Shown here: in pieces, positions 37,601 to 61,400 of the stretch
Layout: each line of letters starts with the position of its first letter
Position numbering within the stretch: position 1 is the first letter of the stretch
Assembly (NCBI GenBank): GCA_032358255.1
Contig: JAULBX010031371.1
Location: forward strand, 1 to 64,000
Source: Heterotrichella gracilis
Lineage: Eukaryota > Sar > Xanthophyceae > Tribonematales > Xanthonemataceae
Length of the DNA stretch: 64,000 nt
Reading direction: 5' to 3'
Notes under the pieces: generated by a model
Databases searched by the model: none
What the model was told of the DNA's origin: nothing
The model's input: only the letters and a program-made list of their open reading frames with translations
Program-made: the position numbers and the translations under genes

Positions 37601-39177
37601 TTCACATTTGCAATGGGGGTAGTAATATGGTGCATCTGACCACTGCGTCTGCCTGGCAATAACCCTAGTTTGTTGTTTCACAGGGCGATGCCAAGGCCGC
37701 TGCACAACCACTCAAGCAAACCGGGGAGGACTCGTCCCCTGGTGGCAAACCTCGCGCCACAGGCGAAACCCTCCACCCCCCCACGCCCACCCCAGCCGAT
37801 CCACCGCACCTTGCATCGGCCTTGGATCAGTCCCCGGTCTCCGATCAGCTCCAGATGGAGCCAATCCCCATTCCCCCCACGCTGGATTTCTCCCATGTGA
37901 GGGGGGATTCAGATGGGAGTGAAAACGGGGAGGTGGCGGGGGGCAGCCCCAGGTCCTTTGCAGTCAGCATGAGCATGCGCAGCGAGGGGTCCATCGGGGA
38001 TTTCAACGACATTTGCATTTCAGACGAGAAGGGCACATTCATGAGGTTCATCGACTATGAGTATGCCAGCTTCAACCCCGTGGCCTATGACATCGCCAAC
38101 CACTGGTGCGAGTACGCGGCGAACTACCACACAGGTGGGGCGATGCTGTGTTCTCAAATCCTAAACTTCAAACCTATGCTGCAAACTACCACACAGGTGG
38201 GGCGATGCAGTCCCCCCAAACCCTAAACCCTGGGGCGGTTTAATGGCCCTTTGTTATGAGCCCTAAACCCTAAACATATAGGTAGACAAGAAGCTGTGGT
38301 TTTGTACAACCCGTTATCCAACCCCCAGCCATCCCGCCATTGCAATCAGCCATACCTATCCACCCTCACACCACCCCCACCCGCCACCCGCCACCCACCA
38401 CCCCAACGCCGCAGTCCTCAACACCCCCCACCCCTCCTCCCGCAGACACGCCCCATCTGCTTGACTACTCCCACCTCCCCTCGGCCCCCCTGCGCCTGCG
38501 ATTTACTCGCTGCTATCTGGAAGCAGTGAGCCAGCTGAGCCGCTGGCAGAGGTCCCCGGCATCTGCAGCCTTCCTGCCCAGGGGGGGCGCAGGGAAGGAG
38601 GGTGCAGGGGAGGGGCTGCTGCAGGTGGTGGAGGGGGGCGCTGACCTGGACGAGCTGGCGGTGGTGCTGCAGGTGCGTGGGGGAAACCCTACCAAAACCC
38701 TCCATACTCTGTCTTTGGTCTCACCTTGATACCAAGGTGGATGCCGAATCCGTGCCAAAATGGTAAAGGAAATTCGAAGGAAGGGAAACGTCCATAAGTA
38801 CACCATGATTTTGGCTGGAAAGAAACCCTCTATAGGAATATTGAACAAATCTCTGACCTCATCGTGGGCCCCTGCCAGCAGTCAGTACGCTAGGCCTGGC
38901 ATACATGTCTGTCCCAACTGTGGCGCCTGCCACGCGTTATGATCCGCATCTACCTGGCATGCGCCACCCTTCCTGAACCCTCTCAGTTGACCCCGTCCCT
39001 AACATCCTTGTATCCCTCTTCTCCAAGGCTGCATCCTGGGCCTACCTGCCTGTCTCCCACCTGCTGTGGGGCCTGTGGGGCATCATCCAGCACGCAATCA
39101 GCGACGTGGACTTCGACTTCCTGGCGTACGGGCAGCAGAGGCTGGACCAGTACCAGTTGACTAAACCCCTGGCCTAG
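34611..39177 (+). CDS. Choline/ethanolamine kinase
   Basis: First step of the CDP-choline or CDP-ethanolamine route to phospholipids (ATP-dependent phosphorylation of the amino alcohol, cytosolic). Exons: 34611-34703, 35436-35636, 36074-36224, 36634-36737, 37220-37408, 37684-38134, 38446-38672, 39028-39177 (TAG). The total is 1566 nt, 521 residues, with all phases consistent. Motifs: [10 protein letters not shown] near the start (nucleotide-binding loop), [20 protein letters not shown] with catalytic Asp near 205, and [23 protein letters not shown] with the metal-binding Asp near 370. An acidic, Pro-rich insertion of about 110 residues separates the last two motifs, which makes the protein longer than typical family members. 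Choline versus ethanolamine preference cannot be decided. Introns contain echoes of three exon ends. Confidence 0.94.
36281..36341 (+). repeat. Echo of kinase exon 3 end
   Basis: Close copy of 36171-36228, including the gtaggc donor. It reads [18 protein letters not shown] against [18 protein letters not shown] in the real exon. Confidence 0.9.
36903..37172 (+). repeat. Three echoes of kinase exon 5 start
   Basis: The start of exon 37220-37408 ([15 protein letters not shown]) is repeated upstream at about 36903-36945 (weak), 36994-37043 (reads [14 protein letters not shown] then TAG) and 37106-37172 (acceptor kept, reading frame broken by TGA). Similarity rises toward the real exon. Confidence 0.88.
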
Positions 39178-40000
39178 GGTTTCGGTTGTGGGGCCTGTAG
39201 TTTGTGGTTGGGGTGCGACCCTTGCTGTAGGTGGAGGGTAATGCCAAGGTCACATGGAGTCCTGGTCGAATCGAGCTTGTTGCATATGCGTCCCAATTAG
39301 CACAGGGCATGCCGTGCACAGCTGGTGTTTTGAGGGTTCCAACACGGATCGTGGTTCGCACAAATAGGGTCGGGGTTCCACCACAAGCGAGCTTTGCCTT
39401 GCCTAGCCGGGTCTTAATGGTTCAGGATTTTCATGCAGCGCCTTTGGTGTTTGTTGGGCCTGCTTGCAATGTCAGCAAATTTGACAGCTCTAAGACTGTC
39501 TGTGACTGTGTCATATGAGCGATTTTAGACTGTTACCATATGTGAGGAGGTGGTTGGGTGCAGCTGGCATACAAGCTGCGCAAGACTTGGCATCTGTGTT
39601 TGACAGTCCTCGGGAAGCTGAGCTATGCTCATCGTGACAAGGGTATGTAGCGTTGAGGGTTTTGGGTGCACCCAGGGTTTTGGGCGCACCACATGGCTGC
39701 TGGCTGCACTGTAGCTAGGGTATTCTGCAAGGGTTTAACCAAATGGTTTACCAACTGAATACGGTAGAGTCTTCTTTGCTGCTCGTATCTCAAAATCTTC
39801 CAATCGCGAAGCTTTTTCGGCAAAGGAACAAGTGGTCCACGCCTTGTAACACCCACTCTCTTACGCCGCAAGTCATGCCCTCGACACACAACCCTGGTTC
39901 ACCTGTCAGACCAGTTCCGCCAGTTGAGAAAACAGCCTCGTTCGCTGCCACTATCACTGTTTCTGCTTCCCTGATGATGAGACCTTAGTTTAGAGCTACC
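39178..40000. other. Intergenic region, no gene seen
   Basis: Runs from the kinase stop to the GCN2 start. Contains the GCN2 promoter by position. No recognisable coding or motif cluster. Confidence 0.4.
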
Positions 40001-51166
<11,166 letters not shown>

Positions 51167-52157
51167 TGGGCTCCCAGGGGTGGCCAGCGGTGGGTGATGG
51201 GAATAAGTCAGGTATTGAAGCATACACCAACCTTTGTGGCCAGGTTAGTATTGCTGGATATGCTTGGCCGCGATCAACATGCCGGACGCTGTGTCCGCTA
51301 ACATAGTTGCATTATAGGCCCCCTGGGGCATTCCAAGGTGGCCAGGGGTTGGTCATGGGAATAAGTAAGGTATTGAAGCCTGCACCTGGCAATATTGTAA
51401 ATTATAACCTGCGCCTTGATGTTTGGAGGCAGGCTATCAGCCTGATATTGTGTGTGTCAGTCCCGTGCTACTAGCTTGCCTTGCCTAGAAATTCATTGTA
51501 TTACCCCGGTATATCCTGTATTTCCCTTGCCCCAATGGGCATTATAGACGGTGTGCAGTTTACCATACTGGGAGTCAGTTGTGCTCCATGATGGCAGCAA
51601 CAGCATGTGTAGTGCAATGCATGGCAGCTTCAAAGCCTGCATGGCAGCTTCAAAGCATGTGTAGTGCAATGCATGGCAGCTTCAAAGCTCAAAACTAGCC
51701 CCGCGCTCACACACACTTGTTATTGGCGCCACTGGCATTAGTGTGATGCTAGTGAGGCTGAGCCTCATGTAATCATCTTGGCTCCCAGTCTCGACAGCTA
51801 CATCCGCAGCATGGCTCCAAGTATACGTCGCCCCCAAAACCTCGCCACTTACCCCACTCAATGTAATAGACAGCTGCAGCGCAGTACGCATTTACAAAAG
51901 GGAACCCGGGTGTTGGCCCCTGCCTGCCCCAACACCTACAGAAATCATTATGCAATTGGCGGAGCCCCCATTTCCCACTGATACAACCAACATCAAGGTA
52001 GAGAAAAACTAGATGCCTGTCCCACCCCCATGGATCATGTTACCATATTGACTCACAAATATACATAGTCTTATATGCGGTAAGTAAGTGGCGGAACCAG
52101 ATAATACGCAGAGCAAATGATCATAAGTTCATACATCGACGAGCCTACGAGGTATCC
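51167..52157. other. Intergenic region with short tandem repeats
   Basis: At about 51602-51690 a unit of about 25-40 bases (gcatggcagcttcaaagc with gtgtagtgcaat) is repeated three times. No gene seen. Confidence 0.6.
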
Positions 52158-53236
52158 TCATAGGCTTCCTAGCTCTATATATACTTTTCTGGCATGTTCC
52201 ATTGCCACCAATGCGCACTTCCTAGCTCTGTATATACTTTTCCGGCAAGTTCCATTGCCACCAATGGGCACACCATAGCCAATCACCTGCTTCACATCTT
52301 GCACACTCATCCCCATATCCCTGTGCAGCCAGTCAACCGCACTCTGCACCTTGGATGGGGGCACAGCGCCAGGCGGGGGTTCCTTTGGAAGGAGCAGGCG
52401 ATGCCCTGGTTGGTCATGCCAAACTGCTGCAAAACTGAGATGATCTCTTCCACCTCCGCGCCTTTGGTGACCACTTCAGAGCAAGAGTCCAGTATGCATC
52501 GGATCAGCTCGATGTCCATGCCCACTCCGGCAAGCGCTCCGACCACATGGTGCACCCGCCCACGTGACCGAGGCACTTGCACCAGCACTGAAGGGTCCTC
52601 CTTCACCCACGCTGCCATCACCGCCTTGGGACACCCTTCCACCTGCATGAAATGGTGAAGCACAGCAGGGGCATTTTCCCGCCGGTCCATTGTTGGTGGG
52701 AGCTGACCGCTGCCTTTCAGTGTGCCATAGGTTGCATCCAGGCTCTTGCGCACCCCCTGCGCTTCAGCCTGTGTCATGCCTAGCTCCCGCACCAGCAGCT
52801 GCTCCACTTGGTCAAGCTCCTCACTGGCCTTTTTCAGATAATGCTCCCCCTGTGTGTCTGTTGCAGGCGGGGTTTGGTCTGGCGTTGTACAATGTCTGTC
52901 CAGCACGCTGGACCAACTACAGCTGTGTGCACCACAGCACTACCAGCATACAGGCCAGGCAACCTCAAATTGATCCACTCACCATCTGTCCTGTTGGCCT
53001 CAAACCATGCCTCCCACGCCTGTCAGTTCGTACCTTGTCCAGGTTACTTCCCTTGGGCCTAACAGCACTTCAGATGTGTGCCTCAGGAGGGCGGGAAGCA
53101 GGGCTGGCCCACCATGGTGTGAGCGCAGGGCACTGGCCTGCACACACCCTCGCGCTGAAACGCTTGCCAAGGCTGCGCTGTGGCCTGTGGCAGGTCCAGC
53201 GGTGGCCAGAAGGCGACCAGCAAAGAGGCGAAGCAT
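52158..53236 (-). pseudogene. mTERF N-terminal copy, frameshifted and truncated
   Basis: First exon 53236-53034 (MLRLFAGRLLATAG presequence, phase-2 donor gtacga). The body lies at about 52890-52158 and resembles the copy at 55053-56446. The expected second-exon start is missing: intron-like sequence runs straight into coding sequence near 52870. A one-base deletion near 52358 shifts the frame (ALCPHPRC against ALCPPSM in the sister copy). Both copies lose the mTERF C-terminal half after the peptide GYGVPIGG. A tandem duplication of about 55 bases lies at 52167-52270. Not expected to encode a working protein. Confidence 0.8.
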
Positions 53237-53639
53237 GGCACAAGCAGAAGGAAAGTGGGGGTATTACTCCTGGCGCAGTGCTATGCGACCCTGCCCAGCT
53301 TACGAGGGGTACAATATGGGAGCCAGGTGTTGTAGACTGACGAGTGTGTTTTTTATGGGCTCAAAAAGGTTGGACACGAGGCGGGGTTGGTACTCCTGTC
53401 TGAGCTATTGCCCCCTCCCTTGTTCTCACCAGTAGGGCAATGGGTGCAGCAAGTGAGCAGCGTGGCAGACTGAAGGCTACGCTAGATGTACGTCGACGCA
53501 GCGATAGTATTGCCGTTTATGTTCCTCTTTGTGCCTTTCTTGCTGGCCGTTTGGTCTGGCGAAACTGAGCAACTGCACGGCACTCCCGTGACTGCCACTG
53601 ACAATTCCCCTAGTCAAAGGGACGCCCAACCCAGTTCCC

Positions 53640-53880
53640 GTTCATACCGTCCCAGTCTGATGGCATACTAACTTTAAACTTTGAAACCTTGCATGTAGCT
53701 GACCGCGCCACGGAAAGGTGCTTTATCCAGCACTGGGTTGACCCGTGCATGCATGCATGTGCTTCCCACAATGCATACAATGCATGCATGCATATGTTGC
53801 ACCAGTTGCAACGCTCGTGAATACCCTCTCGCGGCCACAACTGAAAATCCCAACATAATATGAGGGTCCAGGGCATGGTC
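53640..53880. promoter_or_regulatory. Duplicated divergent intergenic module, copy 1
   Basis: Between the mTERF pseudogene (-) and a lipase first-exon relic (+). Shares the order accgtcccagt, a block ending gttgacc, then two TGCATGCATGCA motifs (53746-53759 and 53780-53793), then caccagttgcaac, with copies near 56835-57010 and 61812-61980. Confidence 0.72.
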
Positions 53881-53889
53881 AGCGTTGCC

Positions 53890-54185
53890 ATGGGCACCGA
53901 GATCACCGCCGCCCCCTGCAGCGGGGTCTGGGGGCGGAGGCAGTGGGTGATGGGGCGGTGTCGGACAGCGTGGCGGTGCGCAGGCTGTGCGAGGCGTTCC
54001 GGGTACACGATGTGGCTGGGTTACAGGTGCGTGGGGGGGCCGGTGGCAAAGGCCAGGGCCTCCCAAGCAAGCTGTGTATGATATATCAGCTTGATCACTC
54101 ACACTACGTGGCTACCTTCACCTAGTCAGTGGGTGGAATGGGGAGCTGTGAATGCGGCGCTGGCACGCATAGGTATGGCGCGGCT
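53890..54185 (+). pseudogene. Relic of lipase-like first exon, copy 1
   Basis: Starts ATGGGCACCGAGATCACC, parallel to the intact first exon at 62050. The frame shifts after a few codons, but VSDSVAVRRLCEAFRVHDVAG is readable in another frame from about 53955. At 54150-54185 a stretch like the end of GCN2 exon 20 (gcactggcacacatag) follows. No other lipase exon was found nearby. Confidence 0.72.
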
Positions 54186-54479
54186 GGGAACCCTACAAGC
54201 GCATTGCTTGCCATGGAAACCCCTGTTCCATGTGCAGGGACAGGGGATCACACTGGAAATGCACGTCACCCAAGTTTTACTCTGCTGTATTGCATCACCC
54301 CTACCAAGAGACAACATCCTATATGTAGTTCACCCCAGAACTCAGGTCAAACGTCAAAACCTATCGCAACCCCTCTACATCGCCCCTGACCCCACACCCT
54401 TATTTCACGCCCATGAGCTCCCCCGCCACTCCCCGCAGAATAGCCCAGTATAATCTCCAAACCTGCAAATGTCTCCCTT

Positions 54480-55052
54480 GCAAAATGCGCCCAGTCCATT
54501 CGCCAGATATAGGCTGTCCTACAAAAGTCACAACCTAGCCAATCATAAACAGGCATCACTCAAGACCTGTGCAGCAAAGCCCTCTAGCAGCTGTCCTCCA
54601 TTGTTGCCCCCTCACCCACCACACCCCAAACCCTACCCAGGGTACCGCACCGCACTTGCACCACACGTCATGTGGCTAAGCACTTCCACCCTGTATCACA
54701 CCCTGAAAAAAAGAAAACTGTCCTCAAATTCCCATCTCAGATGTCCCTAGCAAGCTACGATGCCTTCCGATGCTTGCCATGGAAACGATGCTTGCGATGC
54801 CTTCCAGCAGTACACTTGCACAGGGGCGTTCCTATTGCCTCCAGCCTGTCCACCATCTACAGCAACGCAATTGGCTCACCCATTTGTGCACGTGACATCC
54901 TCATCATCAAAGCGACAATTGGCTGTGTTAATGGAAAAATAAGAAAACCGTTACACCCACCTCTATCAAGCAGATGATATCCATTCCACTACTTCATCAT
55001 ACCACATTATCAGATCATCAGTGCATTACTATACCAAGTTGAAAAGCTAAGG
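54480..55052. other. Spacer between duplicon copies, no gene seen
   Basis: Open frames are short and unrecognisable. Two gatgccttcc-type repeats flank 54759-54805. Confidence 0.4.
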
Positions 55053-56446
55053 TCATGATGGAAAACCAATAAAGGTCCCGCTCGCGAACAAAGATAGTGA
55101 ATCCACAACCGACATTGGGGGTGAACCATCCTGTGGCCCGCAGTGCACACCAGGGCCACATGGGCCTTCCCTTTCTTCCGGGCTCAAGGACTTGTCCACT
55201 CCCTTGCCACCAATGGGCACACCATATCCAATCACCTGCTCCACATCTTGCACACTCATCCCCATGTCCTTGTGCAGCCAGTCAACCGCACTCTGCACCA
55301 TGGAAGGAGGGCACAGCGCCAGGTGGGGGATCCTCTGGAAGGAGCGGGCGATGCCGTGGTTGGTCAAGCCAAACTGCTGCAGAATTGAGATGATCTCTTC
55401 CACCTCCACGCCTTTGGTGACTACTGCAGAACTGGAGCGAATTATGTGCCTAATCAGCTTCCTGTGCATCCCCACTCCGGCAAGCGCTGCAGCCACCCGC
55501 GCACGCGACTGTGGTACCACCGGTGCTTGTAGCTGCACCAGCACTGAGGGGTCCTCCTTCACCCACGCCGCCATCACCGCCTTTGGACACCCTTTCACCT
55601 GCATGAAGTGGTGAAGCACAGCAGGGGCTTTCTCCACCAAGTCCATTGTTGGTGGGAGCTGGCCTTTGGCCTTCATTTGTGGGTACGATGTGCTCAGGCG
55701 AGTGCGCACCCCCTGCACGTCAGCCCTTGTCATGCCTAGCTCCCGCACAAGCAGCTGCTCCACGCGGTCAAGCTCCTCACTGGCCTTCTCCTTAGCACAC
55801 AACCCCATTCTACAAGAACATGTGCCCAGTGAAGGGGGTGTTTGGCCTGGCAGTGTGCTTCCTTGTGGCTTCCCGCCTGGCTGTGCGCTGATGGTGCCCA
55901 CACCGTTAGCCACAGGGCCCCCCACCATCTGAATGTAGCCGCGAGCTCCCCACTGTGAGCCATCCCTGCAACAAAAATAGACGGTTAGCACCTACATTTT
56001 AACAAGCGGGGTGACTTTATTAAGCACCTCCAACAGCCTTGTGAGCCTGGGTTGGCTCCCTGAAGGTGTGGCTGTCACGTAATCTTGTAAACAACAGGCC
56101 CTAGCCTATGATTGTTTATCCAATGCTGACCAACTACAGCTTTGTGCCCCACGGCACTATCGGCATAAAGGGCCAGGCAATCTTGAGCTAGTGCAGCCAC
56201 CATCTGCTTTGTTGCCCCTTTAGTCATGCCGCACCCTGTCCAGAGAGCACTCTTTGCTTCCCTTGGGACGTGCAGCACTTCAGGTGTGTGCCTCAGGAGG
56301 GCGGGAAGCAGGGCTGGCCCACCATGGTGTGAGCGCACCAGGGCACTGGCCTGCACACACCCTCGAGCTGGCAAGCTGCCCACGGCTGCGCGGCCTATGG
56401 CAGGTGCAGCGGTTGCCAGAAGGCGACCAGCAACGAGGCGAAGCAT
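55053..56446 (-). CDS. Truncated mTERF-like protein, N-terminal half only
   Basis: Exons 56446-56235 and 55965-55053, 374 residues, with the phase-2 junction shared with the other mTERFs. Residues 1-60 are an Arg/Ala-rich organelle presequence (MLRLVAGRLLATAAP). It has one N-terminal module (LLVRELGMTRADVQ...VMAAWVKEDPSVLV), whereas the intact paralogs have two. After three to four mTERF-like repeats, similarity stops at VEQVIGYGVPIGGKG and a short unrelated tail follows. The frame is open, so a short protein could be made, but the C-terminal helices that complete the mTERF superhelix are absent. It could also be a recently arisen pseudogene. Confidence 0.7.
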
Positions 56447-56819
56447 GGCGCAACGACGGTGGGGGTGCTACTCCTGGCGCTATGCTATGCAACCCTGACC
56501 AGCGTACGAGGGGTACAATAGGCGAGCCCGGTGTTGTAGAATGACGGGTATGCTTTGAAGTGGGGCAAAACGTTGGACACGAGGCGGGGGTGGTACTTGC
56601 TATATATTCGTCCTGTTCTCACCAAAGTGGCAATGGGTGCAGCAAGTGAGCAGACTGAAGGCTACGCTAGATGTGAGTCGACGCAGTGGTAATATTGCCA
56701 TTTATGTGCTGTTTGTGCCTTTCTTGCTGGCCTTTTGGTCTGGCGAAACTGAGCAGCTGCACGGCACTCCCTTGACTACCACTGAGAAGTCCCCTAGCTA
56801 TAGTCAAAGGGACGCCCAA

Positions 56820-57050
56820 CCCACTTCCCGTTCAGACCGTCCCAGTGTGAAGGCACGATAACGCTTGATTTTCAAGCCTTGTACATCGCTGACAACTGCG
56901 CCACGGAACTGTGCATTGCTCCAGCACTGGGTTGACCAGCGCATGCATGCATGTGCTTTCCCAACAATGCATGCATGCATATGCGAGCACCAGTCGCAAC
57001 ACTCGTGTATACCACTTTGCAGCCACCCTGACAATAAACACGTAGTTTGA
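56820..57050. promoter_or_regulatory. Duplicated divergent intergenic module, copy 2
   Basis: Same module as at 53640-53880: accgtcccagtg, gttgacc, paired TGCATGCATG motifs at 56941-56953 and 56966-56981, then caccagtcgcaac. It lies between the truncated mTERF (-) and the lipase relic (+). Confidence 0.72.
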
Positions 57051-57076
57051 GTGCCCACCGCTAGGCCTGCGCCACC

Positions 57077-57735
57077 ATGGGCACCGGGATCACCGCCATC
57101 TCGTTGCTTGTGCAGCGGGGCCAGGGGAGCAGTGGGGTGGTGGCCAGTGGCGGTGTCGGACAGCGAGGCTGTGCGCAGGCTGTGCGAGGCGTTCAGGGTG
57201 CAGGATGTGGCGGGGCTGCAGGTGGGTGGTGGCGGCGGTGGCAAAGGCCAGGGCCTTCACAGCAGTGTGCCCAACCATATGCGCCACCATGTTAAAGGTC
57301 TGCTGCAGCACTGGGCCCGAACCGCACAGCAGGCCAGCAGGCTGAACCAGAACCACACAGCAGCTCACGTGTTTGGCACACTGCTGCGCAGTGGTTGGTG
57401 CCTGCTGTCCTGGTTGTGTATGCAAATTCTTAACCCCTCGGGAATTTGTGCGTAACCCTAGCTAGGGTATTTCATCCCGCAGGTAGCTGTCTTTCACAGT
57501 ACGTGTGCATGCGCTTCAGGGGCCGTGCAAGGAATTGTGATGATTTCGCTGTCAAGATACCCCCAGGACTGCTGGGTACCAAAGGAAGCCAATGTAATCT
57601 AGATCTTGGATGCCCTAGGGCAACCCTAGGGCAACCGTTGGGTCAGGGACCCAGGGACTCTACGAGGTTTGGCTGGGCCACCAGGGCCCTGCTGTCCAGA
57701 TGCGGCGCTGGCACACATAGGTAGGGCGCGGATCG
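57077..57735 (+). pseudogene. Relic of lipase-like first exon, copy 2
   Basis: ATG 57077 and MGTGITA match the intact copy at 62050. An indel then shifts the frame, although the bases encoding SDSEAVRRLCEAFRVQDVAGLQ and the GTGGGTGG donor (57222) are still recognisable. Around 57658-57735 lies a decayed match to the end of GCN2 exon 20 with its gtagggcgcgg donor region. No complete lipase exons follow. Confidence 0.75.
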
Positions 57736-58080
57736 GAACCCCTAGCAAGGGTATAGCTACAAAGTGTAACACACTCGGTTTTCAGACCATGGGAGGCCAC
57801 ACGGTGCCATCCCCAGAAAATCCATGTACTGCTTGCCGTGGGAACCCTTCTTAGGTGCACAGGGACAGGGACCACCACTCTAAAATGTAGCACCCTACAA
57901 AGAACCTACATCTGTTGCAGTCCATCCAAAAACCCTTTGAAGGCGTTAAAATTCTGACGCAACCTCTCTGTCTCGCGGCTCGAACCCTGACCCAACACCC
58001 TTATTTCACTCCCTTGAAACCCCACCGCCACCCCCCCAGAAAAATAAAACATTGTACCTCCGGACCTGCAAAACTTTTGC

Positions 58081-58449
58081 AGGATGAGCCTTGAGAATTG
58101 AGAAAATGTGCCCAAATCAAGGACAGGCTTCTAGGCAAGATGGGGCCCATGCCGGCAATAACAGTGTGACTCAACTGTACACAAACTGGCAATACAGTCA
58201 AGAAAGCATGCTTGGCCCAGTTGACAACTTGCAGGCTTTGACCAGTGTGAATAAAGCTTATGATCAAGCTTGCAAAAAGCTGTAAAAAACATCGCTATAC
58301 AAAAAGCAATACAGCAGCACGAAAACTGACACAACGACGTCGCGGTATTATTTAGGCTGATGGCATACCCCTGCCCCTGGAAATGTGTCGATGTGCGATC
58401 CGCAAGCAGGCAAACCTTCAAACTTCCACCAGCTTGACCTATACATGCA
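58081..58449. other. 3' flank of the O-fucosyltransferase-like gene
   Basis: Should hold the minus-strand 3' UTR and polyadenylation region. Open frames show no recognisable protein. Confidence 0.4.
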
Positions 58450-61400
58450 CTACATGAAATGGCCGCCCAATTTTGTCCACATTCTATCCTGAGCAATGGC
58501 GGTTGAAAAGCTAGAATCTTTAGTCCCAATGAAAAACTGCGACCTTGCTGCAATTTCCTGCTCAACCAGGGCAGCTACAAAATTAGACGGGGCTAGTTTG
58601 GAATGTTGAGTGACATATACTTTTGCATGGGTTCTGGTTTCCAAAAGAAGCTGCACGTTTGATCGGATGCTAGGCGGCGAGAGTAAAAACACCCTCGAAA
58701 TGTTGAGTTGTTCCATTTGCAAATTTACAGCATCTGGTAACCGCTTACTCAGATTGCTTGAATGATAATGACAATTCTTGTCCAGTGAATCACCCTCAAA
58801 ACCAATGTTCTTGCGCTCCCAATTGCGCATGCATGTATCTGGGAAAGGCCGCACATGCACCGCAATGTACCCTTCTGCCCCAAAAGTGCGGTCCACAAAA
58901 TCCTGAGCCGCTTGTTTGACGATGCCAGATTTCCGTAGCGCCTTGCATGCGTACACAAATTCACTTTGGCATGGCGTTCTGTCCCATCCCCGTCCCATAG
59001 ACCTCGTTTGATAAATCTTATCAACAAAGATGCCCTGCACATGTGGGCGCGACGTCATTGTGGGTTCACTTGCACAGAGCAATAAACCAAATGCATTTGC
59101 CAACTTGGCATTTACAGCAACATTCAGCCGTGCCTGTCAGAAGCATTGGATGCTGATAACACCTATATCGTTCAATTACCCCCAAAACCATCACTCCGCT
59201 GCTGTAGCCCAAACCTATGTAAATACAGTATCTAAAGATATCATTTTCAATGACCTTTTAGCAAGCGGAGTGACTTATTGAAGCACTCTCTCCGAACGTT
59301 TTTGTGAGCCCAGCTTGGTTTCTTGACTGCGAATGTCAACTAATATCTGTAAGTAACATGAATGCATACATGGTTCTAAGGAAGCAAAATTGTCATCGAA
59401 ATAATAAAGCACTGCCATGGTGTGTTTGTGTTTAATTTTATTACGTATTTCAAACTTTATTTTACTACCTAACTTAAAGTTCATGTTATTACACCACCAA
59501 ACCCTGTTTACTTCTACGAGTGTACTAATTTGTTCTTGTCCTTCGTGATTCCATCTTGGTCCAGGGTTTGAACATGTGCTTTCCCCATCAGCCCACCCAC
59601 CTGGAACACCAGCATTGCGTACTCATGCCCCAACACCGCCTGCTGCAGCCATTCCAGGCCCATTTTGCTGCATCGCTTGCACTCGCTCTTGTCGGTGCCA
59701 TTGCGCGGGGACTTCCAGCAGGAAGCAATGCTGGTGTTGATGGCACGGGCCGCGTCCAGCCCCAGGGCATGCAGCTGTTGGGGCTCGTACAGGGCGTGGT
59801 AGGCCTTGTCCGACGCAACTGCAGAAATTTTTGAGACAGTCAAGAAGGAGCCAACCCGGGAGGAGCCAGTCACCCCGGGAGGAGCCAACCCGGGAGGAGA
59901 CAGTCAAGAAGGAGCCAACCCAAGGAGCCAATTTTTGAGACAGTCAAGTGGGAGCCAACCCGGGCTGATTACAATGTTGGTGGTGTTATTGCAAGAATTC
60001 ATCTCGCTTACTAAAGCAGCTGCACGCGGTGGTTCACCACACTTGTCAAGGGTTGCGCAGTGCTGCATTGTGAGGCACGTGGTGAAACAGAGCTTTCAGA
60101 GGTGTGGGAACCAGGGCTTGGTAACATACCGCTATTACAACCTACAAACCCTAAACCCTACGCCCACCCGCACCTGGGTGGTACACCCCCACCCTAAACC
60201 CTAAACCGTAAACCCTAAGCCCGACCGCACCTGGGTCGTACACTCGCACCCCAAAGCTCCCATCCCATCCCCGTGCCTTCAGCTCCCCCGCTTCCACCAC
60301 CCGCACATACCCGTCCAGAGCCGCCCGGTCAAACGCGTCGCTGAACCCTACACAAAGGTTTTGACCCGAAACAGCAGTGGTGATAAGTGTAGAACGGAAA
60401 CAGGTAGAAGTTAGTGAGCCGAGTCCGGAGCATGGACCCAGTCGGTGCGGGGCTGCGCCTCAGTGCCACATTTCAACGCAAGCTCCAGTATAGACACAAA
60501 CCTGTGGAAGAGTACAAACCCTTTAGTAGTGGCCTAAATGGGGGGACCTTTAGGCCACCACTAAAGGGAGTGGAATCGGGGAATACTGGGGAAACCCTAA
60601 AGTGATGGGTACAAACAAGTGTGTTTGTGAAACACCAACAAAGAACCTGAAGCTCACCAAAGGTCTTGGAGTCATTGAGATAGCCCCACTCTGACCACAC
60701 GGGGAGGACCAGGGTTCGATTGAGCAGGTGGGCGAGCGCGGCACCCTCCTTGAAACCCATGAACTGGTTGTTGGGGCCGGCAAATGGGACCTTGAACAGG
60801 TAGCCCTGCATCATACACCCTTGTCAGGGTTTTCTGGCTGTGGATGTGTGGGCGAGGAAGTGCGCACATGCGTATCCCATAACAGGTAGCCCTGGGGGGC
60901 ACACCCTTGTGAGTTTTCTGAGCCGACGGCAGGGTAGTCCCTGCTTTGCTCAATGTTCAACGGACGTGAGGGTCTGTGCTCAAATTTGTGAGGGTGCACA
61001 TAGGCAGTGTGGTTAGCGTGGAATAGCAAGGAACAACACAAGTGCATTTAGGAAAGGTCTCAGCCTAGGGGTTCTCCAAGGGTGTGCTGCAAGGGGTGTG
61101 CCAGGACCGTCCACTTTCACAGCAACAGCGCAGTTGTGAGGACAGAACAGTGTCAAGGGTTGACAGGCAGCCACTGCTGAAGCAAGCACGCTGTGGCTCT
61201 ATGTGCAACCTGAAACTGCGAAAGAACCCAAAGACCTCGTTTTGAAAAGGCAGCAGGTAGTGCCGTGCATGAACACAGGCCTATGGTATATGCACATGCC
61301 GCAGACCGCAGGGGTGTGAATCAGAGGTTGTGCTAGGGGACCGTTCAACACCTGTTGACCAGTGTACACTCCTTGTGGTGCAACAGCACAGTCCTTCTGG

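Noticed and set aside
51602-51690. CRISPR-like array
   Set aside because: Units are irregular, adjacent or overlapping, with no unique spacers, in a eukaryotic context.
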